Below, piece by piece: positions 23,237-36,511 of a DNA stretch of 64,000 nucleotides. Made by a program: the position numbers and the translations under genes. Each line of letters opens with the position of its first letter. Position 1 is the first letter of the stretch. Source of the stretch: Pisaster brevispinus. Taxonomy: Eukaryota > Echinodermata > Asteroidea > Forcipulatida > Asteriidae. The stretch lies in NCBI GenBank assembly GCA_023634235.1, contig JAMKCF010000004.1:4629202-4693201 (forward strand), given 5' to 3'. The notes under the pieces are model-generated. The model did no database searches. It saw nothing but the letters and a program-made list of their open reading frames with translations, and was not told the origin of the DNA.

Positions 23237-24299
23237 CTCATTTTGGTTGGTAAACAATTCACAACAAATGCGTAAATATCTTTTTTCACCTTTTGAAAAC
23301 AGAGTATGAACCAATTGTGTTGCTCTTGACTTTCAAAACAAGAAGCAGGCCTACATTGTTATAAATAACTATTTTTTTAAAACCAATCAAGGTATCTTGC
23401 AATCGTATGCACTTTTATTTTAACTGTGGTTTATTTCAATGAGAATTTAACCAATTAAATATGAGTTTTGAAACATTAGTTTAGACTTGCCCTTGAGAAC
23501 TGGATGATGTCAAGGATTTGTCACTCACTCTTCAGAATACAACGTCATTTCGACCGTAGATCTTGGTACCCATTCTCAAAAAAGAAGGGGGGATTCAAAA
23601 ATTGTCAGCACACCATAAAGATATTATACAGGATTGGTAGAGCTGACAAAATGTTTTGTGTGATCAACCATATACATTAAATAACAAACCTGTTAAAGTT
23701 TGGGCGTAATCCATTGTGCGGGTCAGGAGAAAATAGCGGGGGGAAATGCACAATTTTCAATATGTAAACACATTGTCTTAAATTTTTGTTGTAAAACCGA
23801 AAACAGCAAGCAAGTTTGTTTTTTTTAGTTTTCAGATCAATCAATCAGTCGGTTTATTTTCCACAGTAACAAATCAAATACAAAGTAAAATTTTATCGAA
23901 TGTAACTTCATTTCAGAGAGATATTTTCACAGAAGAAATTGTTTTAGTTTGAATTTTATAACTAGTAAGCTTTCAGACTAAATTAAAACATTGATGTTTT
24001 GTTGCCTTACCAATTTTGTTTGATACCTTAACAAGAGGAATGTAATGTCTCGTTACCCACCCCATTACTAGAAATTTATTTGGAATGTCATATTTTGTAT
24101 ATTTTTTATCAATCAAACAGACGAAGCTGGGGAAAAAAACTGTGTACAGTGTAGATTGTTTACACTCATTATCCTGTTTTGAACAAAGCAAATTTGTTTC
24201 AATTTGAACTTATTGTAAAACAGAAAGCGAAGTCATGTAATGTTCGACGTTACTTTTAGTAAAGTTATTATATTATTGTATAATGTGTTCGCATTGCAT

Positions 24300-24460
24300 T
24301 TGCTGTGCAAGTCTCGCGCGTAATCGAACATCGGGACCCGTTCAATTGCGCGAGTTTGTTTACTCCACGGGTTAAAGCAATGTATTCGGGACCAGAGTGC
24401 GCCCCAAAAATAAATAGAAAATTTGAATACGCGCGAGACTTTAGTCTACTTTACAAGTCT
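24300..24460 (+). repeat. Inverted-repeat partner of 32210-32295
   Basis: GTGCAAGTCTCGCGCGTA.TCGAACA...GCG.GAGTTTGTTT...GGTTAAAGCAATG is found reverse-complemented at 32210-32295. Confidence 0.7.
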
Positions 24461-25846
24461 GACGTATGTCTTGCTTCTGTCCCCGTGTGAGATATCGTTA
24501 CTGAATACTGATTCTCAACGTACTGGAAAAGAACATATTATGTGCCCTTCTAGCCTCTCGGCTCAGTGAACATTGATTTTGAGTTGTTGGAAAAAAAAGA
24601 TGGCGGTTCCATGATACCTAAAGGTCTATTCGAACCTCTGGCCGGTTTTGTTCCCTTTACCCTGAAAATCCAAGGCTCCCAAAACGTTAGCTTTGATTTA
24701 CAAGTCTGATGTGACGGGTCAAATATTAAGCCGTTGGCTTTTTACCGAGACCCAAGATTTCTAGCACGCAAGATGTCTGAGATCGCGGCTACTTTGTCTG
24801 CAATTTATTAGCCATGGAAAACGCATTTGCCTTCATTGGCTATCCAACGCCCTGACCGAAGGTTAATTCGCGAGCGCGCTACTTCAGGCAAAACAACTCT
24901 GAAACTGTATTGGCTATCAGGTAGACAAAAACCCACGATCACAGACTTGGTACAAAAATATTCGAACAAGTGCAATACTTGCGCGGAATGTCATTTACCC
25001 TCCCCACTCCTTCCTCCGCCCCCTCTTTCTATACGTCCTTCCCGTTCCCCTGCCGACCCCGTGAAGAGCCTCAAAAACGATATCATTATACATAAAACAA
25101 CGTTGGCAATGTAAATAAAGCCAATTTCCGCTTTGAATCTTCAATGTTACTTCGTCACTGGGCCCCCACGGGCATTTTCCGTGGCCTTCCTTTCCAAGTT
25201 ACATTACGTGTGTGCAGTTGTATTAACGTCATTGCAAGATAAACACTATGCCCTACTTGTTTTCAAAACAGGTAAAAACATATTCCATTGTAATAATGGG
25301 TTGTGTCAAAACTGTACGGGATTTAAATAAACATCTTCATGGTCACATGGTGGGTTCTATCTTTTTTATTATGCAAGTTGTTTACGTGTTCAATACAGAC
25401 ATTAAAATGTAGCAAATCCTGCAACGGTCCGTATATGAACATGGAGGTAGAATTATAGACCTCCACGGGCTAAGCGTCATCAAAATAATTTTAAAAAACA
25501 CGATCTTATTCATGCGTTGTTCGAAATTATTTTGCTGTTCCTCGAGTCGGCGTAAAAGCATAATAATAATTGTCTTGGCCCAAGCGACTTGGAGCAATGC
25601 TATCTTGATAAGTGGGATGACATTCATCTAGCTCAATAAATTAAAGTTCAGCGCGTCCATTGCTCTTTCGTCGCTTTGCACCGGTGTGTGTATAGAAATC
25701 GCAATGCAATGTTCGCCCTCATAGCCGTCTAAAATCAGTCAGTCTCAGTGCGCAGGATGTATTGCAGTGTAGTTCTGTCATTGGCGAATTCATTGGGCAG
25801 TGATAGTGTCTTGCCGTTTTTACGGGGGTGCAAGTCTCCCGTGGAC

Positions 25847-25853
25847 TATAAAA
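25847..25853 (+). promoter_or_regulatory. TATA box (TATAAAA) for the exon at 25924
   Basis: A good TATA match lies 71 bp before the last base preceding the ATG at 25924, which would leave a 5' UTR of roughly 45 nt. Upstream (25620-25800) is non-repetitive sequence with CATTGG/ATTGG elements, as in a promoter. Confidence 0.5.
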
Positions 25854-25923
25854 TAATGAATACCCAAAAAAGGGGTCATTTAATTTCTCATCTTTATGAT
25901 AGGGACTAAACAGTAGGACAGAT

Positions 25924-25944
25924 ATGGCAGAGTCACGTGGTACG
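25924..25944 (+). CDS. Candidate alternative first coding exon A (MAESRGT)
   Basis: ATG GCA GAG TCA CGT GGT ACG is followed by a strong donor (gtgagt). Seven codons, ending in phase 0. G at -3 and +4 suits initiation. The product is unknown; the exon is read as one of a series of first exons belonging to a gene that continues beyond the window. Confidence 0.45.
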
Positions 25945-28418
25945 GTGAGTGCATTTAACTAATTTATGTTAGTTGTTTTGTGTAGTGACAAGTATGCCTT
26001 TTTGTTAATAGCTACCATTGAATAATAATATGCCAATTTATATTCATGGCTTTAATTCAATGGGCGTTAGTTGAGTCACAACAGCCGAAAACCAAGTTTT
26101 GTGAAGCCCTTTTTTTGCAGAACATCGTGTGTTCATTGCCTTTCAATGTAACGGTCGTGTTCCTTAAGTTTCGATGGCTCACTCCATCGGTGTATTGGTA
26201 TAGGCCTACTTCACAATCGTTATAGGAAATGGCCTTTTTTTGTGAAGAAACTGAAAAATAAAACACAAATAACTTGTTGGGAATAAAAATGTACTTCCTT
26301 CCTTTATGATAATCTGATCGTCCAGCTTTTATACTAAACAGTCTTGTCCTGTACATGGCCAACCTCGTGCGAAAACAGATGAATTTACGAAAAAAGTGAA
26401 ACCTGACGACTGACATCTCTTTGTTGGTGACTGCTCTATGGTCCGACACCTCTATAGTTCCGACAACGTGTTCCGATAAACCCCTCGTGATGTCTATACA
26501 CCGCGCTAGGGTTAGGGTGAAGTTCTAAAGGCCCACGCTAAACGTCGCACTTTGCCGTGTCGAACTCGAATGGTTTTCGCACGGCAAAAATGCGGCAATT
26601 AAAACGAATCGGTGACAAACGTCGAATTTAGTACAATAGTTTGCCGCACTTATGGCCACGCATGAAAAAATTGCAAAAGAGTCATGTTTCATGATGGCAA
26701 TTCGAGCTGTGACATATTAATGACAAATTCATAGTGAATAATATTCCCCACCTAATAAAATGTTGTTCTTATTATTACCATCGTTGGTGAGTGGGGTTCA
26801 TAGTCCTTTTTTAAAGCTTTTTTTTAAACGTAGTATAATTCTGAAATCTACAGATTATGTTTGTTCCAGTGTATCCCATCCCGGAATACTCCCAGCTACG
26901 GTTCTGACAAGGAGAACATTCACATTATTAGAATTATATACACATAAAACTCTTTTCAAAAGCTTTGCGCATGCGTACTCCCACAGCGCATGCGTGGGAG
27001 ATTAGAATTTTAGTACATTATTAGTCCTACTATTTTATATTTCTGGTAATGTAATTAAGATGCCTCGTAATTGAACTTAATCACTGCCTCAGGAAACCTA
27101 TTATTAAAGGTACTTACAAGCAACCTCGTTCCCGGGGGTGATCGATCTCGCCGCGCCATTTTTTTCTGGCATGCCTTGCTCGATCATAACCCCCACGGGT
27201 ACTAAGCGTGCTACAAGCGCCGTAAGCATATAGAATATAGTATTATATTCTACGTTATGCATACAAGTGCCCGAAAGTTTTTAACAAGCGTGCACGCAAA
27301 GTAGTCACTTTTGAGAGCCAATCAGCGCTGTTAGTCAATACATCCCTACCACCAGGGGTTAGTGACGAGAGGTATCGATACGGCGCGCTGCCAGTGGTGG
27401 GGTAGCGAGACTGGCTTATACGGGACTAATATCTTGCGGCTCGCGTGCCACGACCGGGAGTCGAACCCGCACTCTGCTGATCAGAAACACCAGGGCTTGA
27501 GTCCAGTGCTCTTATAACCGCTCGGCCACAACACGCCTCCCGCGGGCCGCTCAGGCCGACACAATTTCCTTATTTTATAAAAAATAATAATAATGAAGAT
27601 CGACTGGATTTTCGTCATGATCGAAGCAGCAGGGAGGCCTGTCAGAATTGTAAACTCTTACACACTCAGTTCCTGCACGCGGGTGCACACCCTCCACAGA
27701 TTTGATGCACGCTCAGTGACTGGGTGAGTAAGTTCATAGTTCCATGTACAGCCACATGCCTGCGTTGACGATGACGACACAGCCCCTTTAAGGTGTATAA
27801 TGCCAGGCTAATATCTCAAACTTGAAGTTCGTCCTCTTCTGCCTCACAAGTTAAATGTAAGGATTGAAAGGTTAGTTTTAATATAAAGAGTGCCACCAAC
27901 TTCAACTTCTTTATGGTGTCAAACTTCAATCTATAACGACAGCTGTTCAATCAACCAAAATTCCATTAATCAATCATGGCAAATCAATTTACATATCGCC
28001 GGTATCCATAAAAATATGTTTCAAATCAACGCTCGCAATATAAGCTGACGGAACCAAATTAATTAGCAGCAGGCCTAGGCCTACACTCGTCGCATTTTGT
28101 CACAAATATTTTCATTTAAAAAATGTGATACTTGTTCTCTATGAATTCCGATCCCTAGATCAAAAGAAATGAAACCATTGCTAAAGAACAGGAAGTGCGA
28201 AACAAGGAAAGAGAACTGAAGGCACAAAGTCAGTTTAGTCAGTCATCAATCAGATTTCCACGAAACATGTAAACCATCCGAATAATAAAGATTTAATGAC
28301 TCGAACGATTAATCATACAACTTCGAACCAATTGAAATAGCCGCTCAGATTGCACTAACTTGATTGGCTCGCAAAATCGATGACGCATGACAAGCGATAG
28401 GCCAGCTGCGATTTTAAG
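25945..28418. other. Intron-like region, no gene seen
   Basis: Holds a SINE fragment (27432-27545, reverse), a duplicated GCGCATGCGT near 26970-27000 and a weak inverted repeat around 27345-27415. Confidence 0.4.
27432..27545 (-). mobile_element. tRNA-derived SINE head, reverse
   Basis: On the minus strand: TGGCCGAGCGG and GGTTCGACTCC boxes with the GAGCACTGGACTCAAGCCC spacer of the 1525 SINE. Confidence 0.75.
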
Positions 28419-28505
28419 ATGGCGGACCATCACGGAAACAACGGGCAAGTTTCCGAGCGATCCAGGACAGAAAGCAGGCCATTGCACCCTGAGGGATCAG
28501 GCAGG
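28419..28505 (+). CDS. Candidate alternative first coding exon B (MADHHGNNG...)
   Basis: The start codon sits in AAGATGGCGG, a YY1-type motif common at TSS/start codons of TATA-less genes. 29 codons, polar and charged (His, Ser, Arg, Glu rich, no domain), then donor gtaaga. Ends in phase 0. The frame reaches a stop soon after the donor, as expected for an exon. It is the best supported of the first-exon series. The gene's identity is not recognised. Confidence 0.6.
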
Positions 28506-29579
28506 GTAAGACATGCTTCTCTTAAAACAAACCCCAAAACATCGGCCCTGTGAATATACCAGAGTTTAATGACCTGTTGATATTCTTGGTGTACAAATGT
28601 CCGCTCAAAGTGGGAGGTGACGGCGCAATTATTGCGACGAGTTCGCTGTGTGTGGTGAGTCTACGAGCGGGTAATGTGTGCACTCGCGCGGTGTCTCTGT
28701 GTCGTGCATGATGATGGCGTGGGCCAGAGCCAGGCTACTCGGCTAATCCTAGCGGGGAATTGTTGTGGTGGCCTTGCGTGACATGTCGACTAGGGAGGGC
28801 ATGCGAGGGGTCAGTCGATGATAGTCACAATAGGTATGCGTGGGTTCTGGCCGGCCGCGTGGTGAAATAATAATCCGTCTGTTTCCACGTGTGTTTTGGG
28901 TCGATGCATAGTAGGCAGTGTGTGATAAGTCTTGCAATATACAGACAGCTGTTCGTCTGTTGTACCAGTACAGTGTGCTGCTTGGTGCTCTCGGAATACC
29001 GCGACTGGGTGTGCACTTTTATAGTCTGGGATTTCAACAAAGTCACCCACATAGCTTCCTGTGTCAAACTTCCTTTGCCTTTGTTATTTTCCGACGTGTA
29101 GTTTGTTGGTCAAGCAGCGTGTGTCCTCTGGTAGTGTGGTGTGCTGTGTTACTGTTGTTAGTGTTAAGGATAACTAACAACATCCTTTGGTGGTGTGGAC
29201 GGCCACATGGAAACATTTGTGTGTGTATTTGATCAATAGGATTCAGACCTGTTGTTTGTTCTCTCAAAAGGCAACCTGACACTTCAGTGACAGAAGTTAA
29301 AACAAGCTGCTTTATGCTAGGTATTAGGAAGGTCAGGTTGTAAATGCTGTGAAAAAAAGTGGTTACATTCTTCAATGGTTTCAGGATCCTGTTGACAGCA
29401 AGACTTCAACTTTTGTAAAAATTATCCCAGAAATGACTGAATTTAGGCCTGCTTTAGTTTGTTTGTGATCAACGGTTACGAGTCCAAACTCCAGTGTGGC
29501 AGCAGTGCAGTTTGGTGAATTGCCTGTTTTTCTCGATTCAATATTTTGACTTTTCGTGTGCTGCCAAAAAAAAAGCTAA
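28506..29579. other. Sequence after exon B, no further exon recognised
   Basis: GC-richer and repeat-poor, open in several frames on both strands at 28750-29375, but no frame shows a domain or convincing splice pair. Confidence 0.35.
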
Positions 29580-29612
29580 ATGATGCCTATGCCTGTTGAC
29601 GAAGAGAGGAAG
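29580..29612 (+). CDS. Candidate alternative first coding exon C (MMPMPVDEERK)
   Basis: Eleven codons, ATG ATG ... AAG, followed by a strong donor (gtaagg). Phase 0. The first ATG has a poor context (T at -3); the second has A at -3. It is 1.1 kb after exon B, so it could be an alternative first exon or a second exon. The peptide is acidic/basic and has no recognisable domain. Confidence 0.45.
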
Positions 29613-31725
29613 GTAAGGATCCCATTTTTATTTATTTATATTCATTATTATTATAATTATCTGAAAATTGCAAGAAAAATAACTCTAAAACTAAAACACT
29701 GCCGAGATTGGTGTATTGACTTGGAAAAATTTCCGTATCCAGCCACCACTTTTTCATTGTTATGAATTAAAATAGTATCTAATTTACTCAAATGAGACAT
29801 TCCTTTGGGTAAAAATGAGTGAAAAAGTGGTGGCAGGATACGGACATTTTTCCATTGACTTTGTAAGGTGATCTGTCATAACAAGATTTATGGTAATTAA
29901 GGAGATCCATGGGAAGTCATTTGTTTGAATACATCTGTATTTAATTGGTATGTCCGTTGCTGTTTTCGGGGGCCGGTTACATTTCAAAGAACGCAATAAC
30001 CATGTTAAACAGTAGACGTTTACGTTTACGTTGATAACTCGGCAGGATCCTTATTAAAGTGAAGACGTTAAGCCAAGGGTGCTTGATTGTTGGTGGAACT
30101 GGAGTGCTGTACTCCTTTTTAAAACATTTTTACATCTTCGGTCATATTAGCGCCCCAGGAATCTTCTCACTCTAAACTCAGAATCGTAATTTTGCTATGA
30201 TTTTCACAACACCCAGCCACAAAAAATGCCTCAAAATGACAAAAAGACCAAACAAAATAGCCCGAAAATCACCTGTTACTGTACTCTCAATGCAACATGA
30301 GGCATTTAATTGTACTCGCAATCATTTTTTTGGTACTCCAAAGCGATGATTGTTAACTCCACATCAGAAACACGATGTCAAGTCTGTGAACTTATCCGTA
30401 ACTGGGTCTAGTTAAACTGAATAAGTTTAGTCTAAGGCCAAGCATACATGTAGGGCCATGGTCCAAGTAAGCAAATGCAATTCCTTTTAAAAATATTTGT
30501 AGTTATTTCATCTATTCAGCCCTACCGATGCTGTAAATTTTGTATTGTTTATAATATGATACGGAAATCTGGAGCAGTCCTATCTCTTGTAGTTGCCAAA
30601 TTTAGAATGAATAAAGTTTTTGTAATTGAATTTCATGAAGTAACTGACTGGATTTTGAGTATTGAGCAGTATAGCATTTTTGACATATTGTCGCTATTAA
30701 ATATACTTTTTAGGGTCAAATATTCAACAACCTAGTTGATGTTTACTTTGGACAGAAATGGCTATAAAGGTATAGAACTCTTAGAAAATATCAACAAGCC
30801 ATGTACTGAAGACCACTGCTTGGGCCATGCTTGTAAGTTTGGGACTTGCATCGTTACCACCAAAGAATTTCCAAACATGAAAAACAAATGGGCAGATCCA
30901 CACAAACATTTTAGTAAACATTTCTGTTCATTCACTTTCTCTTTGGTTAAAATTCATAGAACTGCCATGATTCATTTTAAAAAAGGCTTTGTTTTTCATC
31001 AAAATGGCGTCGAATGGATTGAACAACTATTGTTAAGTGTTTGTTTGTGCATTAAAAGGTTCCATTATGCATAAACTAAAGTTTCTTTATCGGAGATGTA
31101 AAACAATTTGTACATTTAGAAAACAGTAATTGACATGGACAAGTTTCTTGTCACAGTGCAAACAAATTAAGTAAGGATAGAAAGTGAAGACTGCCCTCTC
31201 TTGTTTGATGTGATTAAACCTCATCGCTGTGTATTTTATATGAGGGTGGGGGGGGGATAACACGTGTTCTGGCTCTGCCTGGCCTTGTTTGCATTAGGTA
31301 TACATGTTTATGCTGAATACCTAAGGTTAAGGGAATGTATTCTTACTTGGCTACTGCAAATTTATTGATCAGATATCGGTTGGCAATATGTCGGTTGCCC
31401 ATCGGTAGTAAGCAAATTATAGACAACAAACAGTTGAAATAATTGTTTGAAATATTAAATCTAAATGCTGTCTGTGAATTTAAACACAATCAGTATTTAA
31501 ACTAGTTTTAAATGCTTGGGTGAATTCTATTGTGGTGAACAATACGAGCGTTGACCCAAATGAGTTCGGTGCATGCTTCACGTATATTTCCATGCAGTGG
31601 GGAAATTGATTGCCTGTGCGGTGATAGTTTGTTTTGCATTATTGCTTTTTGATTGAGTAGATCGTATGTTCACTTTGTCCGCCAGAGTTGAGCACACCAA
31701 GGTTGTTTATGTAGAGGAGTCTACA

Positions 31726-31900
31726 TCAGGCCTGGTACTTTGTTTCTCAAAGGGCAAGGTAGTTTTCCTAAGTAGAGCGCAAGGACACCCCATATTTTGA
31801 GGGAAATGTAAATTTCTACCGGAACTTTTTATGTGGCACCAAGGCATTGATTAGGGGCAAGGAAGCGTTTGCCTCTGTTGCCTCCATGAAGTATCAGGTT
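31726..31900 (+). repeat. R4 repeat copy
   Basis: CAGGCCTGGTACTTTG left, TTGCCTCCATGAAGTATCAGG right, GGAAATGTAAATTTCTA middle. Confidence 0.65.
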
Positions 31901-32209
31901 ACAATCAGAGACATTGACCTTCTTCTCTTTGTATAATGCAAACAGCGTGCGAATTTGCGCTTGTGACTTTGGTATTTTTTTCAGAACTTTTCACAATTTC
32001 CCCCCAACTCATGAGCATTGCCCCAATTCATATCAGTGCCCAATTACATATCTTGTAAAACAAAAGAGAACGATTTATTTTTTCCCAGTAAAAAGGTCTA
32101 GAAAAAAATATGAATCATTACATTTTGTTATGTTTTTGAAATGATAGATTTATATAAATTTTTACCTGTGGAACATGAGCAGTCGATGAATTTAGGACCA
32201 GGCTATTTA

Positions 32210-32295
32210 GGACTCATTGCTTTAACGCGTGAAAGAAACAAACTCACGCGCTTTAATGGATCCCAGTGTTCGAATACGCGCGAGACTTGCACAGT
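32210..32295 (-). repeat. Inverted-repeat partner of 24300-24460
   Basis: Reverse complement of the CTCGCGCGTA..TCGAACA...TTAAAGCAATG block. Confidence 0.7.
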
Positions 32296-33174
32296 CTATT
32301 ATGGGGTCAACTATATGAATAATAAAATCCTTATGAGCTGATTGTTCATACTTAAAATAAAACATACAGTACAGACGTTGAATTAGAGTTATCTTATTCA
32401 ATGGTTCAACAACAATATGGTTTATTTAAAGTATATGTATGGGATTATATTTTAAACTCATTTGTAGCGCATACACATGTTTAGTATTGATTTTACATAA
32501 TATTGATTAGTTACTATTAATAGTAAACCAAAAAAGGGTGCCATTTTTAAAAGTCAACACACACAAATTTGTCACAATAACCAGGGACTTGCCCACATCT
32601 TATGAAATCTTCTCGCTATCAGAGAACTTGCGCTGTTTGACCGTCGTACTTTCATCTAATGTGGTGAAGGCTTTTAGAAAAGGTCTTGGAACCTTGTGAA
32701 GAAGCCATCTCAAGATGCATCGATTGCAAAAAAGATGTTTTTCCTTTTCCGGCATAATCAATACATGACTGAAAACCTGTGTGACAGACATTGTCTGGTA
32801 ATGATGATGCTGTTGTTGAAACTGCTATCATTGTTTGCTCTGTAGCTCTGGTTGTACCATGGTTGTACAGAGCTTTAAAAAATACATCCATGTATGTACA
32901 TGTAGTCCGGAAAGTGGCGTAAATGTATACTAATTATCAGGTCCATGTTAGTGCCAACTGCCAAGATCACTGTTTTAATAGACTGTGGTGAAATTAATTG
33001 TTGCTACGTTACTTGCTTGGATGTCAGTGGCAGTTGTTTGTTGTTCTTGGTTAATACCCAAGATAGGTTGAACTGTCCTGTGTTAGAGCACAAACAGGAT
33101 GTGTGTGTACATGTAGTACCCAAAGTGGGAGGATAATAGTGGGTGGGTTGATGTTGAAGGATGGAACCATGCTT

Positions 33175-33279
33175 ACATTTTATTTCTGAAGAAATGCATT
33201 TTATTTCTGAAGAAATGCATTTTATTTCTGAAGAAATCCAGTTACTGGATGCAGTTACTGGATGCAGTTACTGGATGCT
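33175..33279 (+). repeat. Two adjacent short tandem arrays (21-bp x3, 13-bp x3)
   Basis: ATTTTATTTCTGAAGAAATGC repeated three times, then GTTACTGGATGCA three times. Confidence 0.9.
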
Positions 33280-33679
33280 GTGTTTGTCATATGAATATCT
33301 TATTGTGCTGAATACATACATGTAGTTGGCAAAAGCTTTCTACATGTAGTTTCTATCGCAAATTTTCAGATTTTTTATGATACTGTAAAATCGCTAATAA
33401 TATTATGCATTGTTTGAACATTTCATTGACAACCTAATAATTGTAATTTAGCAAATTACCGTTATGATTAAATTATCTTGCTTTGTAATGTTTAGATTTG
33501 TGATTCTGTTCATTCAGGCACTGGTCGTGTCATGGTGCTACATAATGTACTACATTTGTACACTTTACTTTGAGTTCAGTTCGATTTAGGTTTATTTAAT
33601 TTCCATAACTTCCATTACAAACACAATTAAATTAAAGTAATTGGAGTAAAAGTAAACAAGGACAATATTAGAAGTCCAG

Positions 33680-33844
33680 CCGTCGATTTCACCAAACTCT
33701 TCCTAACTTACGATTAATCTTAGGACTTAGGACGAGTCCCAGCCTTGCACTGTACCATGTAAACCTTAAGATTAATCCTAAGTTAGGACTAGTTATTCGT
33801 CCTAACTCGAGATAGGATTAATCCTAGCGTTTCGTGAAATCGGC
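33680..33844. mobile_element. R3 foldback (CGATTTCAC ends)
   Basis: CCGTCGATTTCACCAAAC at the left pairs with GTTTCGTGAAATCGG at the right; inner arms carry GATTAATC(T/C)TAG and AGGAC units. Confidence 0.75.
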
Positions 33845-36128
33845 TGCAGGGTCTTATGAAACACTCCCGTTTACCCATACTGATGTACTGCTTTTGATAA
33901 AAAAAATAATTTCAGAGACTTAATTGCTTCAAAATTTTTTTCTCTTAAAAGAATACACAAAATCCCCAGGGGCTGATTTCACAAAGCACCTATAGTCATC
34001 TTAAGAAGAGCCGTCAATATCACCATAGTGATTTGTAGTGTGACCTCACACTTTGCCAAGCAGGTACACAAATTAAGATCAAGAATCATAAAAATCCTCA
34101 TTGAAACACTTTGCCTGTTTTTGCGTTAAAGATGCAAGTACTGTAGCATGTGTGTGTGTGTGTGTGTGTTGTAATAATGGGACTTAATTTGTAATCGCTC
34201 AATGAACACACAGATGTACATGCACTATCGATCCCTGGGATTGGAATGAGAGAGTGAAACAAAATACACACAAAACACACTAATGACTGTCTCCGATCTA
34301 TCACAATCCAGTTAACACACCACATGTAGTCCCAATCTACTCCCACCCCTTGCTGTTGACACGGGATACGCAAAGTTCAAGAACGTTCACACGTCGTTCA
34401 GCCTGTATGCAGTCGGAATATTAATAATTTGGGGCAGATGCCAGTAGGTATGCGGGGGAAATCGTCGCCGCAGTAGGCGGGAGTTCCTCGGATTATTTTT
34501 CCGCTGCCGCATCTGCATCTTGAAGTGGTCATGAGCAGGGTGGAAGGAAGCCAGTGAGAGCTGTTTATGTAGTCAGGGTCGTAATGCAAGGCGGTTCACC
34601 GATGTTGTCTGGGAGGTTTAACCAGGTGCCGGTACGTACACTTGCGGCCATTTTATGTCTTATTCCCCGTGTGCAATCAAAATAAAGTCTGTCGGGAATG
34701 ATACTACCGAACAGGTGCCTGACTATTTTTGTCCCTCTCAGCCTTCGTTTGGCTATCCACTCATTTTGAATGATTGGGGCAGTATGCAACACAATCAAAT
34801 CAAGGGCTGCATGTTTTTAATGCACTGATGGAAAAGGGAATGGAAAAAAATACTCACGCCTCCATCCCTTCTCGCCCTGCATGATCTTCTGTGTGCAGGA
34901 GGCCTTCAAGTTATTATATTAGTGAAGCCAAATTGTCTATCTTACCTTCAGTCATGCATACAATAAATTCTTTAAGGTATATTATTCGTAATTGCGTGCA
35001 AATTTATATGCAACTTTGATTTGATTTGAAGCACAAAAGCCGCCATTAAACCATGCATGTTTTTCTTTTCAACTGCTCTGTTATTTTATTTATCATACAC
35101 AAAAAAGTGTACATTGTGTTTTGGTCTGTTGCCTGGGGAAGTGAGAAACGGGCAAAAAAGTGTGAAGTCATAATGCGCCGAGGAGAGCTGTATACATACG
35201 TTCAAATGTACGGTACTTTATTTGATGTCTTCACAATTTTCTTTTTTTCTGGCAAGAGTTTGACAGCAGTAAATTCAATAATAATACTTACGCTACAAAG
35301 GAATATTACTTAATGTACTTTAATTGTTTTCTACAATCAGTTGTTTGTCTGAATGCAAAAATCTACAGGGATGTGCATTGGCAGTATCCTGCCTCTTGCT
35401 TCGCAGTGGCCCCATAATATTTGACCTCATTGTACATGGACTCATACATCAGCAGAATATGAACATTTTATGAGCAGTACTTGTATCTGAAATGAAAATT
35501 TTAAAATGTTAACAAAAACAACCCAAATGTGACTCAAAATGGGATCCAAGGCAGGAGTGCTGATGGAAATCAAAAACCAGTAGTTAAGTCTTAATATGAG
35601 TTCCATTGTTTTGATGTGATGCATCTTGTACCCTGTCTATTGATCTTTGTGTTTTGTAATGAGTTCTTCCCCCTTGACATTTACATTGCCGTACCAAGCT
35701 GCCACTGTGCATATTATGTGGGACAGGTCTGGTGAACTGTCATGTGTAGGCCCTACCTATTTATAGCCTTTCCGTAGCAGATTAATTCAATTGGATTTCT
35801 ATTCAAGCATACATTTGTGTGTTATACATGTAACTCCAAGGGTTATACATGTATGTGTGTATAGGGCTAGTTACACAACATTGTGCCATGTACACTCTGT
35901 ACATTTTAAGAAAAACCTAGTGGTTTTGGGTTGGTATGCTGTATGCCCACTGTATGATAATTTGCCCCTGAGACAACTTTATTCAGATATGACGGTACTA
36001 AATGTAGTGATTTGCATCTACGTACATTTAGTTTATGAGTGAACAATGATTTAGAAGTATTATTGTTCACATCGGTGATGTAATTGGAAGACAACGAGTG
36101 GATAAATTTTCACTCATGCATGAACGTG

Positions 36129-36511
36129 CAGGCCTTGCGCTTAAGCTTTTTGTGAAGTAGCCCACCGGGCTAGTTAACTGTGCATTTTACTTGCCTTCAG
36201 GAAATTTGAGTAGCCCAGATTTCAAACATTTAATGTCATAAATGTATCTCTTTGATGTATTAATGGTAGCAATCACAACCAGTGTAATGGCCAAATGAAG
36301 TTACATAATTTACACACTTTCAACATTTAAAACATTTTAAAAATTGTATCTTTCACCTCTGAAAAGGAAGAAATATGAGCATTTTGAACGAGTAGTTTGC
36401 ACAGTTTCTAGTCGCCCATACATGTAGGGCAAGTTGAGAAGTGGTGTTTACTAGCCCGTAGCAGTTTGTACTAGAATATGTACGCGGGGCTAGTGTTAAG
36501 GGCAAGCCCTG
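36129..36511. mobile_element. MITE with CAGGCCTTGC/GCAAGCCCTG ends, TSD ACGTG
   Basis: Termini CAGGCCTTGCGCTTAA and TTAAGGGCAAGCCCTG; identical 5-bp flanks ACGTG at 36124-36128 and 36512-36516. Interior has paired GGGCTAGT segments. 383 bp, non-coding. Confidence 0.85.

Larger units (their letters stand above)
21872..25846. other. Intergenic, repeat-rich; promoter-like 24590-25100
   Basis: No coding exon seen. Contains R4 (22163), two GGGCCC foldbacks (22361, 23044), an inverted-repeat family member (24300-24460) and a GC-richer block at 24590-25100 with AAGATGGCGG and two TTGGCTATC CCAAT-type boxes, but no convincing coding start. Confidence 0.45.

Noticed and set aside
24594..24610. Start of a gene at AAGATGGCGG
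   Set aside because: The frame closes after three codons and no donor follows; kept only as a promoter-like motif.
28749..29375. Several overlapping 60-100 codon frames on both strands
   Set aside because: Mutually exclusive frames without domains or splice logic; the block is GC-richer and simply stop-poor.
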